Assembly (NCBI RefSeq): GCF_014193255.1
Contig: NZ_JACHZB010000009.1
Location: forward strand, 212,198 to 276,197
Source of the DNA: Rhizobium sp. BK196
GTDB lineage: Bacteria; Pseudomonadota; Alphaproteobacteria; Rhizobiales; Rhizobiaceae
DNA: 64,000 nt
Direction of reading: 5' to 3'
How positions within the stretch are numbered: the first letter of the stretch is position 1; each line of letters opens with the position of its first letter. The translations under genes and the position numbers were made by a program. This document shows, piece by piece, positions 43,906-51,732 of this stretch. The notes below the pieces were generated by a model. It was not told where the DNA came from. It worked only from the letters and a program-made list of their open reading frames with translations, and made no database searches.

Positions 43906-45681
43906 ATGTCCACGGACGTTCGCAGCCACCTGCGCCGAGCCTGGATCGAGGTCATCTTCTTCTCGGTCCTGATCAACCTCTTCCTGCTCGTCCCGTCGAT
44001 CTACATGATGCAGGTTTACGATCGCGTCTTACCGTCGGCGAGCATACCGACCCTTGTCTATCTCTCCTTGATTGCACTTGGCGCGCTGATCTTCCTCGCA
44101 ACTCTCGACGCCGTCCGCGCCGTCTATTGTCAACGCGTGGCGCTAACGCTTGACAAGCACCTTGGAGAAGAGGCGTTCATCGCGTCCATCAGTTCGCACC
44201 GGGCGGCGATCGGCGACATCCAACCCCTGCGGGACCTCGCCACCACACGTTCGTTCGTGGCGTCGAAAGGGCTTGCGAATGTGATCGACCTGCCATTCGC
44301 GCCGATCTTCGCCGTCATTTTGTACTTCGTCCATCCGGTGCTGTGTCTGGTGACCGTGGCGGGTGCTTTGGCGATGATGCTGATGGTCGGCGCCAGCCAC
44401 TATGCAGCGCGTGGCGCTGCAGGAAAAGCTCAGGAGGCCGCCGTTTCTGCGAACCTGCTTGCCCAGGCGTTCACCCGCAACCGGGAAACGGTGCAGGGAA
44501 TGGGCATGATCGGCCATGTCACCGAGGCGTGGGGAAAGAGGTTTGCGGAGGCTGCAAATCTCCAGGACAAGGCATCTGCGATCAATGCCGTATTTGCGGG
44601 TTCGTCGCGCACGCTTCGGATGGTGCTGCAGCTTTCGATCCTTGGAACTGGTGCGGTCCTGGTCTTACAAGGGCAAATGACAGCGGGAATGATTTTCGCG
44701 TCGTCGACGATATCCGGCCGGGCGCTGCAGCCAATCGATCAGCTCGTTGCGGGCTGGCGTCAGATCGTCGATGCGAGAAAAGCCTGGAAACGGCTCGGAT
44801 CGGCGATCTCCAGCGGAACAGAATATCGGGTTGATCGCCTTATCCTCCCCGAACCCGAGGGTCGTCTGACGGTCAAAAATCTGTTCTGGTCACCAGTGCG
44901 CAGCCGTACCGACGCATCGACCGCGATCATCAAAGACGTAAGCTTCGACCTAAAGCCGGGGGAGGCGCTCGCAATTCTCGGCCCAAGCGGCTCCGGAAAA
45001 TCATCCCTTGCAAGGTTGCTCGCGGGCGTGGTCGAACCTAGCGGAGGCGCGATCGCGCTGGACGGCGCGGACTTCCCGACGTGGGACGGAAAGCAGTTAG
45101 GCGGCTATATCGGATATCTTGCCCAGGACGTTCAATTGCTGCCCGGAACGATCGCCGACAACATTGCTCGCTTCGATGACGCGGCTGCCGATAGCGACAT
45201 CACCGACGCGGCTGCCCGCGCACAGGCTCATACGCTGATCACCGGTCTCAAGCAGGGTTATCAGACGACGATGGAAGCTTCTGGCGGTTCGCTGTCCGGT
45301 GGTACACGCCAGCGGATCGGTCTTGCTCGGGCGTTCTTCGGCAAGCCAAAGCTTCTGATCCTCGATGAACCGAATTCCAATTTGGATGCCGAAGGGGAGG
45401 CCGCGCTCGAAAAAGCACTGCTTCAAGCGAAGGCCCAGGGGACAACCGTAATCATCGTCACACATCGGCCAGCGATCGTCGTCAAGTGCGATAAGGCGCT
45501 GGTACTTCGAAGCGGTGCAGTCGATGCCTTCGGACCAGCGTCTGACATTCTTCAGCGTCTCTCCGGCGGGAAACCCCGTCCGGTCAATGGAAACAGACAA
45601 ATCGTCTCCGACAGAAATAAGCCTGAAATAGCCGACGCCCCGGGAAATCCAGAGGTCGGCCTTATTGAGGGCACCGCATGA
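43906..45681 (+). CDS. Type I secretion ABC transporter (PrtD/LipB-like)
   Basis: The product has 591 residues. The N-terminal half is the membrane domain (about residues 15-300). The ATPase half has Walker A GPSGSGKSSL (~359), signature LSGGTRQRIGLARA (~462), Walker B LLILDEP (~482) and the switch histidine in VIIVTHRP. It is the inner-membrane ATPase of a type I secretion system, and the RTX gene just upstream (67 bases) is its likely client. It overlaps the adaptor gene by 4 bases. The outer-membrane TolC partner is not in the window. Confidence 0.92.
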   Translation: MSTDVRSHLRRAWIEVIFFSVLINLFLLVPSIYMMQVYDRVLPSASIPTLVYLSLIALGALIFLATLDAVRAVYCQRVALTLDKHLGEEAFIASISSHRAAIGDIQPLRDLATTRSFVASKGLANVIDLPFAPIFAVILYFVHPVLCLVTVAGALAMMLMVGASHYAARGAAGKAQEAAVSANLLAQAFTRNRETVQGMGMIGHVTEAWGKRFAEAANLQDKASAINAVFAGSSRTLRMVLQLSILGTGAVLVLQGQMTAGMIFASSTISGRALQPIDQLVAGWRQIVDARKAWKRLGSAISSGTEYRVDRLILPEPEGRLTVKNLFWSPVRSRTDASTAIIKDVSFDLKPGEALAILGPSGSGKSSLARLLAGVVEPSGGAIALDGADFPTWDGKQLGGYIGYLAQDVQLLPGTIADNIARFDDAAADSDITDAAARAQAHTLITGLKQGYQTTMEASGGSLSGGTRQRIGLARAFFGKPKLLILDEPNSNLDAEGEAALEKALLQAKAQGTTVIIVTHRPAIVVKCDKALVLRSGAVDAFGPASDILQRLSGGKPRPVNGNRQIVSDRNKPEIADAPGNPEVGLIEGTA

Positions 45682-47003
45682 CAATGTCCACCGAAGGTTC
45701 AAGTTGGAAGAGCAAGCTCAGACACTCTGCCCGTACCCCCGCATTGATTGGCTATGGTGCCGTGCTGCTGATGGGGGCCACGTTTGGCCTATGGGGTGCC
45801 TCAGTGCCAATTTCGGGGGCTGCGGTGGCAGCCGGAACGATTGCGGCTGCGGGACGAAACATTCAGATGCAGCATTTGGAAGGTGGTATTGTCCGTTCGA
45901 TATCAATCCGTGAGGGCGATACCGTGCACCGTGGTGACACGATCATGGTGCTCGACGACACGGCTGCCCGCACCCAGTTGAACAGGCTTGCAAAACAGTG
46001 GCTCTCCTTGTGCATCCGCATCGAGCGGCTTGGAGCCGAACGTGATGGCGCGATCGAGCTGGGTAAAACTCGTTGTAGCAAACGACTGCCGATCGATGTT
46101 GATCCGAGCGAAATCGCTTTGGAAGAAGAGAAGGAATTTATCGCCCGTCTTGCCCGCTTCCGATCGGAGCAGACCATTCTTGAGGAGCGTCTTGACCAGC
46201 TTGACGAGACCCTTTCCGGTTTGAGGGAGCAAAGAGCTGCCGTTCAGAAGCAGGCAGACGTTGTAAAGGATGAGTTGCAACGCAAGCAGTCGCTGGTCGA
46301 ACGAGGGCTGATCAATCGATCGGACTATACGGAGCTTCTGCGGATCGACGCCGACCTGTTGGGACAGGCGGCTGCCATCACCTCAGAACAGGCAACAACC
46401 GGGTCGCAAATCGCGGAAGCCAAAGAGCAGGTGGAACGCCTGCGAACCCAGCGCACGGAAGAAGCCGTCACGAAGCTCAACGAATCCAAGAATTCACTGC
46501 GCGACGTGGAAGAGCAACTCGCCGCTGCTTTCGTGGTTCTGGAAAGAACCGTAATCAAGGCGCCTTCGGATGGCATCGTGGTCACTTCGGCGTACAACAT
46601 GGTCGGTAACGTGATCGGACCGGGCGAGAAGATCATGGAAATTCTCCCTACTGCAGATCGCCCACTGGTCGAGGCGAGGCTGCAGCCGAAGGATATCGAT
46701 GTCGTTCAGTCGGGCCAGCACGCACGCCTCCGATTTACAGCCCTCGATGCACGACGGACCCCCGAAGTTGAGGCGGTCGTTCACCGGGTGTCAGCCGATC
46801 GCCTCGTCGACCAAGCAACGCAGCAGCCTTATTACAAGGCACTCCTCGAGATAACTGAAAGCTTGCCGACAGGCATTGGCAAGAACGATCTTCATCCGGG
46901 GATGCCTGTGGAGGTATTTATCAGCACCGGCGACCGAACGTTTTTCGACTACCTGATCAAGCCTTTGCTTGATTCCACGAACCATGCGTTTGTCGAGGAT
47001 TGA
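45678..47003 (+). CDS. HlyD-family periplasmic adaptor of the type I secretion system
   Basis: The product has 441 residues. One TM helix is at about residues 22-42 (PALIGYGAVLLMGATFGLWG). It is followed by the biotinyl-lipoyl-like entry (GRNIQMQHLEGGIVRSISIREGDTVHRGD) and a long helical hairpin (~140-290). The return beta-strand is VIKAPSDGIVVTSAYNMVGNVIGPGE. It joins the ABC protein to TolC. Its start overlaps the stop of the ABC gene (ATGA), which couples their translation. Confidence 0.92.
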   Translation: MTMSTEGSSWKSKLRHSARTPALIGYGAVLLMGATFGLWGASVPISGAAVAAGTIAAAGRNIQMQHLEGGIVRSISIREGDTVHRGDTIMVLDDTAARTQLNRLAKQWLSLCIRIERLGAERDGAIELGKTRCSKRLPIDVDPSEIALEEEKEFIARLARFRSEQTILEERLDQLDETLSGLREQRAAVQKQADVVKDELQRKQSLVERGLINRSDYTELLRIDADLLGQAAAITSEQATTGSQIAEAKEQVERLRTQRTEEAVTKLNESKNSLRDVEEQLAAAFVVLERTVIKAPSDGIVVTSAYNMVGNVIGPGEKIMEILPTADRPLVEARLQPKDIDVVQSGQHARLRFTALDARRTPEVEAVVHRVSADRLVDQATQQPYYKALLEITESLPTGIGKNDLHPGMPVEVFISTGDRTFFDYLIKPLLDSTNHAFVED

Positions 47004-47037
47004 GTTTGACAGCGTTTTGGAGATAAAGGGCCGGCGG

Positions 47038-47060
47038 TTCGAAGTGGTTCAAGGCGACCA
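47038..47060 (+). repeat. tRNA-3'-end-like segment, copy 2
   Basis: TTCGAA and TCAAGGCGACCA blocks match those at 30302-30324, with a different 5-base middle. It ends 6 bases before the XRE gene. A more diverged relative is at 3975-3997. Confidence 0.3.
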
Positions 47061-47065
47061 AAATT

Positions 47066-47266
47066 CTACTCAGACTCGGCTGATTTCATAATCGCGTAGG
47101 GATCTGCGCCAATCGCCCTGCTGACTTTGACAAACTCAGCAGGGTCAAGCCGCCGTTCGCCAAGTTCAAATTTCGAGACAAAGGTTTGGCGCCGACCGAT
47201 CCGTTGCCCTAGCTCAGCTTGCGTAACATTTGCGGCCTTTCGAGCCGCAATAAGGGCGTCGATCAT
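47066..47266 (-). CDS. XRE-family HTH regulator
   Basis: The product is about 66 residues from ATG 47266 (a TTG at 47299 is a longer alternative). The domain reads ALIAARKAANVTQAELGQRIGRRQTFVSKFELGERRLDPAEFVKVSRAIG, a single XRE HTH. It is divergent from LysR copy 2. It is not a copy of the XRE at 30354, although it occupies the corresponding place. Confidence 0.8.
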   Translation of the reverse strand: MIDALIAARKAANVTQAELGQRIGRRQTFVSKFELGERRLDPAEFVKVSRAIGADPYAIMKSAESE

Positions 47267-47398
47267 CCGGCCATATACAATTGCGTGAAAGGAGGACAAG
47301 TCAGATCGCCAGCTGAAGAAAAACCAGCGACCTCAATAAACCCGGTTTCCGGATACCCCAAAATAGGGTATCAATCAGGAGTGGCAGAGGGAGAGGTC

Positions 47399-48289
47399 AT
47401 GGAACTACGCCAGCTATCCTACTTCGTTGCGATGGCCGAGGAGCTGCATTTCGGCAGAGCCGCAGCCAAGGTGAGTATCACCCAGCCTGGCCTGTCGGAC
47501 GCGATCCTGGCATTGGAGAAGGAACTCGGCGTGCAGCTCTTCATCCGCTCGACACGACGGGTGGAACTGACAAGGGCAGGGGCAGCCTTCTATGAGAGGT
47601 CTGTTCGGATCCTGAGCGAGGTGGACCTGTCGAGGGAGATCGCCCGCTCGGTTGGCGGGAGGTCGGCGCGCAAGATTGCCATCGGCACCGTCTATCCCGC
47701 CACGATCGGCGTGCTGCCGTCCTTCCTGGCGCGCATCGGCCGCAAATATCCCGATATCCGCATGCATATCGAAAGCGGCACCACCGATGACATCATCCGC
47801 CATATCGAGGCAGGCCGCATCAATCTCGGCTTCATCCGGCCGGTGGAGAATATCGGCTCGCTTCGCTTCTTCTCGATTGCCCATGAACGCTATCTGCTGG
47901 CGGTGGCCAAAGAGAGCCCGCTGTCATTGAAGAGCGAGATCGATCTCGAGGATCTGAGAAGCGAAAAGATCATCTCGTTTTCCCGCCAGAACCTCTCCTA
48001 CAGCGAGCGCTATTTCGCAGAGAAGTTCGAGGAGCATGATCTGACTGACAATGTCACTTACACCTGCGACGACACCTTCTCGCTGGTGTCTCTGGTTTCA
48101 GCCGGCCTTGGCATCGGCTTCGTGCCGGAATGGACGCAGGATCTGCCGAACCGCGGTTTTGAGCTGAAGAAGGTGAGGGGCGTCGACTTCAAGATCGGGC
48201 TTGGTGTCGCCTGGAACCGGGAGGATCCGACTGCCGGCCGTGACGATATCATCGATATCGCACGGTCATTGGCACGGCCGGGCCGGTGA
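47399..48289 (+). CDS. LysR-family transcriptional regulator, repeat copy 2
   Basis: The product has 296 residues and the same features as the gene at 30737: HTH MAEELHFGRAAAKVSITQPG, then the effector domain. The two differ at only about seven positions that I can count, such as V/M in the HTH and S/A in FLSRIG. ATG 47399 follows AGAGGGAGAGG. Upstream and downstream sequences of the two copies differ, so the gene has been copied alone or the copies have been kept alike by gene conversion. Confidence 0.9.
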   Translation: MELRQLSYFVAMAEELHFGRAAAKVSITQPGLSDAILALEKELGVQLFIRSTRRVELTRAGAAFYERSVRILSEVDLSREIARSVGGRSARKIAIGTVYPATIGVLPSFLARIGRKYPDIRMHIESGTTDDIIRHIEAGRINLGFIRPVENIGSLRFFSIAHERYLLAVAKESPLSLKSEIDLEDLRSEKIISFSRQNLSYSERYFAEKFEEHDLTDNVTYTCDDTFSLVSLVSAGLGIGFVPEWTQDLPNRGFELKKVRGVDFKIGLGVAWNREDPTAGRDDIIDIARSLARPGR

Positions 48290-48371
48290 GGGAGGGCGAG
48301 GCTTTCGCGTTCTGATCTGGGCGACCCGCTAAGCAGATAGCTTCAATATGCTCCCGCGGCTGTGACTCGAC

Positions 48372-48623
48372 TCAACGGTCGCCAGCAGCCTTTGAGATCT
48401 CTGGCGTTGTCCTCACGTTCTTTTGAGCAAGTCCAAAGGAAGCTTTCTGCTGGCGGACAGCACTTATCCCTATCAGTCGACCGTCGAGATCGAAGTCGAG
48501 ATCGATTTGACCATCGACCGCGGCCGGATCACAGCAATATGTGAACCCAAAAGGCGGCCTGTCGTCCTCCGTTTTGAGCTTGATATAAGCTGCGTCTACA
48601 CTGTCATCATAGCTTATCTTCAC
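48372..48623 (-). CDS. DUF2283-domain protein
   Basis: The product has 83 residues. MKISYDDSVDAAYIKL at the start and IDLDFDLDGRLIGISAV in the middle are the two halves of the DUF2283 beta fold, whose function is unknown. Members often occur near toxin-antitoxin loci and mobile regions, which fits the setting. No neighbouring gene overlaps it. Confidence 0.8.
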   Translation of the reverse strand: MKISYDDSVDAAYIKLKTEDDRPPFGFTYCCDPAAVDGQIDLDFDLDGRLIGISAVRQQKASFGLAQKNVRTTPEISKAAGDR

Positions 48624-48793
48624 TGTCGTGCCTTTACGTTCGCAATGTAACTCGCAGGGTTTTGGGTCTGATCACGGTGGTAATTCGGTCGCCGAATAGG
48701 CGCGCCGAAGACCCTACGATAATAGGCTTCCGAGTTCGTAAGATCGAGGAGACTCAAGCGACTCTGATGCGAAGCTCTAAGCCCCTTGCATCG

Positions 48794-48979
48794 TCAGGCG
48801 TGCGAACCCGTTGCGGCAGACGCTTGCGCCTCATCGAGTTTTTCAAGCAAGGAGGCGAATATATCACTCCCTTCCTGAGGAACAGCAAATACGGGCAATC
48901 TGCGCAACTGGCGCGAGGATGCCTCGTGCGTGGCGTAATGGGCTATCGACTTGGCGAGTGCTTCAGCAGGTTCGGTCAT
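48794..48979 (-). CDS. Small hypothetical protein
   Basis: A frame of 61 residues from ATG 48979 (MTEPAEALAKSIAHYATHEASSRQLRRLP...FASLLEKLDEAQAS). It is helical and acidic at the C-terminus. The VPQ..SDIFASLLEKLDEA part is loosely like NepR-type anti-sigma proteins, but the match is weak. No clear ribosome site is present. Confidence 0.35.
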   Translation of the reverse strand: MTEPAEALAKSIAHYATHEASSRQLRRLPVFAVPQEGSDIFASLLEKLDEAQASAATGSHA

Positions 48980-49108
48980 GCCGGTATAACCTGATTGCGG
49001 GATGCTGGTTCCAACGGATCTGGCGCGCGGGGTCAGGCCGCTCAATCCAAATTGGTCGGCGTTTAATGCCGTCGTAATCAGGGCATTTTGCTCAAGCCGT
49101 GCACTCGC

Positions 49109-49609
49109 CTATGCAGGCTTTACGAGATCGTGAATTTGCTCGCGGGCCCATTGCTGGCCCTGATGCCCGTGTGTCCGCTCATGCCATATGAGCTCCACCT
49201 GAAACCGTTCCGAAAGCCAGGGAATTTCTATCCACGCGACTTCGGCCAAGCGCTCGCGTATCAGGCGTCGCGGCACCAGTGCAACGAGCTCGCTGCTGGC
49301 GACAATGCTCGGAATAACGAGGAATGAGGCGGCGGAGGCAACAATGGCGCGAGAGTGACCGAGCGCTTCAAGGGTGGCATCGACCGGCGTAGAGAATCCG
49401 CCGCCTGAAGGAGAGACGATGACCTGTTCAAGTCGGGCGAAGCCCGCTGCAGTCGCGCCTTCCTTGATGCGAGGATGGCCGGGACGACCAATGAGAAGAT
49501 AGGTTTCCTCGAATAGATGCCGGGTACGCAGCTGAGCCTGCCCGGCATCCGGCGTGGCGATGGCCAGATCGACATCGCCATCGGTTAGTTGCTGCGTGCC
49601 GCTCGTCAT
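49109..49609 (-). pseudogene. LysR-type regulator lacking its DNA-binding domain
   Basis: The frame gives 166 residues of a LysR effector domain: DGDVDLAIATPDAG at the start, ETYLLIGRPGHPRI, then SFLVIPSIVASSELVALVPRRL. The HTH, linker and first part of the effector domain are absent. ATG 49609 lies inside the effector domain, so this is a 5'-truncated gene. It is a different family member from the LysR repeat. It lies at the downstream end of the orphan toxin/immunity array. Confidence 0.7.
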
Positions 49610-49642
49610 TGTTACTGCTTATTTAACGGCCTAAACAACCAG

Positions 49643-49882
49643 TCATTCGAGTTTCTCGTATTCGGTTGGTCCTAAACCGATAGACTTCATGAAATCGTTT
49701 AAATAACAATAGTGGCCAGCCCCAGGAACCTCTGACCAACGAGCGGGTCCAATTTCGCTTTCCTTTAGCCATGTCTCTTCAGACTCTTCGCATACGAATA
49801 TAATCTCACCGGTCGTTTTTACACGGACAGGAACGACCCAACCTTGATTGCAGTTGGGACACCAATGTTTTGTGTTGGCCAC
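49643..49882 (-). CDS. Immunity-like small protein, orphan module 3
   Basis: The product is 79 residues from GTG 49882, which has AAGG 9 bases upstream; the frame is open up to 49972. It contains a CPNC knuckle (HWCPNCNQGW) and many acidic residues (FVCEESEETWLKESEIG), like small immunity proteins. It follows a start-less toxin-like fragment in another frame (49819-49974), repeating the layout of the two modules upstream. The family is not recognised. Confidence 0.55.
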   Translation of the reverse strand: MANTKHWCPNCNQGWVVPVRVKTTGEIIFVCEESEETWLKESEIGPARWSEVPGAGHYCYLNDFMKSIGLGPTEYEKLE

Positions 49883-49974
49883 GGATATGCTGACCTTATC
49901 TCTGAACCGCCAACGTTCATCACAACAATGCGGATATTTGTCTCTCCGACGACCTGCCCCTTCAGATGCCAAAA
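49819..49974 (-). pseudogene. Toxin C-terminal fragment, orphan module 3
   Basis: Just after the stop of the CdiI_2-like gene, a start-less frame reads FWHLKGQVVGETNIRIVVMN then VGGSEIRSAYPWP. This resembles the final beta-strands (IRIVV...EIRSAYP) of secreted nuclease toxins. It has no initiation codon and runs past the start of the following immunity-like gene, so a frameshift near its end is likely. Identification rests on short patterns and its position. Confidence 0.45.
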
Positions 49975-49976
49975 TA

Positions 49977-50306
49977 TCACGTCGAGGAAGGAGAAGTGGG
50001 AGGGTGAGGTTCAGGAGACAAGAGCAAGGAACGGACTCGCTGCAACCATTCTTGGCCGTTTAATCCATGTGCTTGGTAATAGTACTCACACCCCAAAGCC
50101 GCCAAATGCTCTTCAATTTTCAATGGGTTCCTTGTGAATAGCCACAAAAGGTGGTCAATCTCAACTATCGTGGCTTCAATCTGATTGACCGGCTCTGCTC
50201 GACGGAAAGCCGAGATGACCTCCGCATCGCTGGCTCCTTCGGTATCCCAATCCTGGTGGAAATATCCGCCCATTAGTTGTTCTAATTTTTCAAACCGTAC
50301 TGTCAT
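49977..50306 (-). CDS. CdiI_2-type immunity protein, orphan module 2
   Basis: The product has 109 residues. FEKLEQLMGGYFHQDWDTEGASDAEVISAF at the start is the hallmark of the CdiI_2-type contact-dependent-inhibition immunity family. The rest is helical (IEATIVEIDHLLWLFTR). It binds and neutralises a cognate CdiA C-terminal toxin in the cytoplasm. Its ATG overlaps the stop of a toxin C-terminal fragment by the ATGA arrangement, the usual toxin-immunity junction. Confidence 0.8.
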   Translation of the reverse strand: MTVRFEKLEQLMGGYFHQDWDTEGASDAEVISAFRRAEPVNQIEATIVEIDHLLWLFTRNPLKIEEHLAALGCEYYYQAHGLNGQEWLQRVRSLLLSPEPHPPTSPSST

Positions 50307-50449
50307 GGAACTGGGAATCCGGTGATAATTTTATATCCTGTTGGCATTGTAGGATCGCGCTGAATGACCACACGGACGTTTGACGATGGCACTGAGGCCG
50401 TCGAACCACGCGTCAGCACATTCCCGACCGGGGTTGCGCCACTATTCGA
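50303..50449 (-). pseudogene. Toxin C-terminal fragment, orphan module 2
   Basis: A start-less frame of ~48 residues reads SNSGATPVGNVLTRGSTA, VRVVIQRDPTMPTGYKIITG, FPVP and stops in an ATGA overlap with the CdiI_2-type gene. The pattern VRVVIxRD...GYxIITGFP is like the terminal strands of RNase-type CdiA-CT domains. It begins some 18 bases after the preceding immunity gene, so only the last part of the toxin was kept. Confidence 0.65.
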
Positions 50450-50468
50450 TTAGCATTTGAAGCCACTG

Positions 50469-50861
50469 TCAGCGTGCCATTGGGGGTGGATCCAGACTGT
50501 GTCGCTCGGTGCTGTAACCGGAGCGCATTCTCACCGACGGCTTCGCATTCAAAAGATCGGCGTATCTTCGGTCGCGATACCACCATTCAATATCTGGCAA
50601 CTCTGACCGCAGTGAATCGAACAACTCCCAACCCATCTCGTAGAAAGCGTTATATTCTTGTTCATCTTCGAACCCGATGCGCGTGGGATCAGCTAAATCG
50701 AGAGTTTTATCGAAGGCTGCCTCCCATGAGTGCAGCCGCTCTCTCAATGCTTCAGAAATCTGTAAAGTGTCAGGATTTACATTCTTGGCATCTATCATAT
50801 CCCAGAGGCACCAGCACAGGTAATCTGACATCAACTTCATTCTACGGTTTGGATTTTGCAT
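50469..50861 (-). CDS. Immunity-like protein, orphan module 1
   Basis: The product has 130 residues, acidic and helical (DYLCWCLWDMIDAKNVNPD; EAAFDKTLDLADPTRIGFED; GWELFDSLRSELPDIEWWYRD). I do not recognise the family, but size, acidity and place are those of a toxin immunity protein: it starts 10 bases after the stop of a toxin fragment and is followed by another. The ribosome site is weak (GGTGAG). Confidence 0.6.
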   Translation of the reverse strand: MQNPNRRMKLMSDYLCWCLWDMIDAKNVNPDTLQISEALRERLHSWEAAFDKTLDLADPTRIGFEDEQEYNAFYEMGWELFDSLRSELPDIEWWYRDRRYADLLNAKPSVRMRSGYSTERHSLDPPPMAR

Positions 50862-50870
50862 AATCTCACC

Positions 50871-51110
50871 CTACGGCCCGGAGGTGGGGTTTGCGCCAAC
50901 AATAAAGCCGTTGTCTCCAACTGTTATTGCCGTGTATTGGGTTTTGCCTTTATAGTCACGTTTGTAGATTGGGCGTCCAGTTCCTGTGCCCTGATAGTCG
51001 ACGATCTTTCCATCCCTCAAAGCAGTGAACAGGGCAACAATTACTCGTAGATGATTGCTGCGTGTGTTAAGGCTAAATAGTCCCAGCGGGTCAGCTGAAA
51101 GCGCATCATT
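50871..51110 (-). pseudogene. Toxin C-terminal fragment with Rhs-like DPLGLF junction, orphan module 1
   Basis: A start-less frame of 79 residues begins over the stop of the upstream immunity gene. It reads SADPLGLFSLNTRSNHLR, then VIVALFTALRDGKIVDYQG, TGTGRPIYKRDYKGKTQYTA and ITVGDNGFIVGANPTSGP. DPLGL is the well-known end of the Rhs core that precedes variable toxin tips; the rest looks like a compact toxin domain. A stop then precedes the 50861 immunity gene. So this may be an Rhs-derived tip rather than a CdiA one. Confidence 0.65.
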
Positions 51111-51732
51111 TGTTGCGCATGTTTTCGTGTAGTTTCACGTTGTTTCCAAACGTTTCGTGCAAATCTCGGCCGCGTTTGCTTCCACGCGCTATTCCGAATG
51201 CAACTGCTTGGGAAATTCTCACTGGGTTGAGCTGGATGACCTTCGGCCCGTCCAGCACTGGCTGGCCGTAATCAATGCTCGGCTTCTTGTTTTTCCCATG
51301 AACGAGTTTGCAGGGCTTCCACTCCATGAACGGCAAGCGCCGGCGGAGCATCTCGCCAAAATACATGCCTACCTTCACGGAGGTCACGAGGGTCTCGTTG
51401 GTGAGCGTCCAGTGCTCAAAATCGATCGGCCGGTTCTCGTCAAAGCGCATGACGCGCTTCATGTATTCCATTTCCTCCGGCGTATAGGGTCGGGTCTTCA
51501 CCTGCATTTCATACCAGTCGCCAAGTCGCAGCAGCGATTCTGGTGCATAGTCGGCCTGCCAGTCGGCAAATCCGTCCGTTTTCCTGACCGAGGCAATCAC
51601 CTCGTCCAGGCAGGCCGGTAGGATGCTCATGAACCAGGAAAAAAACGCATCGACCTCCTTCTTCTCCCTTGCCTTGTGGACTTTGGAGTCAACATTGTAG
51701 GCCAGCGTAAACATAGAATGGTTCTCAATCAA
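51106..51732 (-). CDS. cdiI: Cognate immunity protein of the CdiA-like toxin
   Basis: The product is 202-208 residues; TTG 51732 overlaps the cdiA stop (TTGA), but ATG 51714 is a reasonable alternative. It is helical at first (VHKAREKKEVDAFFSWFMSI), with a basic C-terminal part. I do not recognise the family. Assignment rests on the translational overlap with a CDI toxin gene. A relic of the same gene lies at 31690-31815, which shows that this immunity type once had a second locus. Confidence 0.65.
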   Translation of the reverse strand: MIENHSMFTLAYNVDSKVHKAREKKEVDAFFSWFMSILPACLDEVIASVRKTDGFADWQADYAPESLLRLGDWYEMQVKTRPYTPEEMEYMKRVMRFDENRPIDFEHWTLTNETLVTSVKVGMYFGEMLRRRLPFMEWKPCKLVHGKNKKPSIDYGQPVLDGPKVIQLNPVRISQAVAFGIARGSKRGRDLHETFGNNVKLHENMRNK

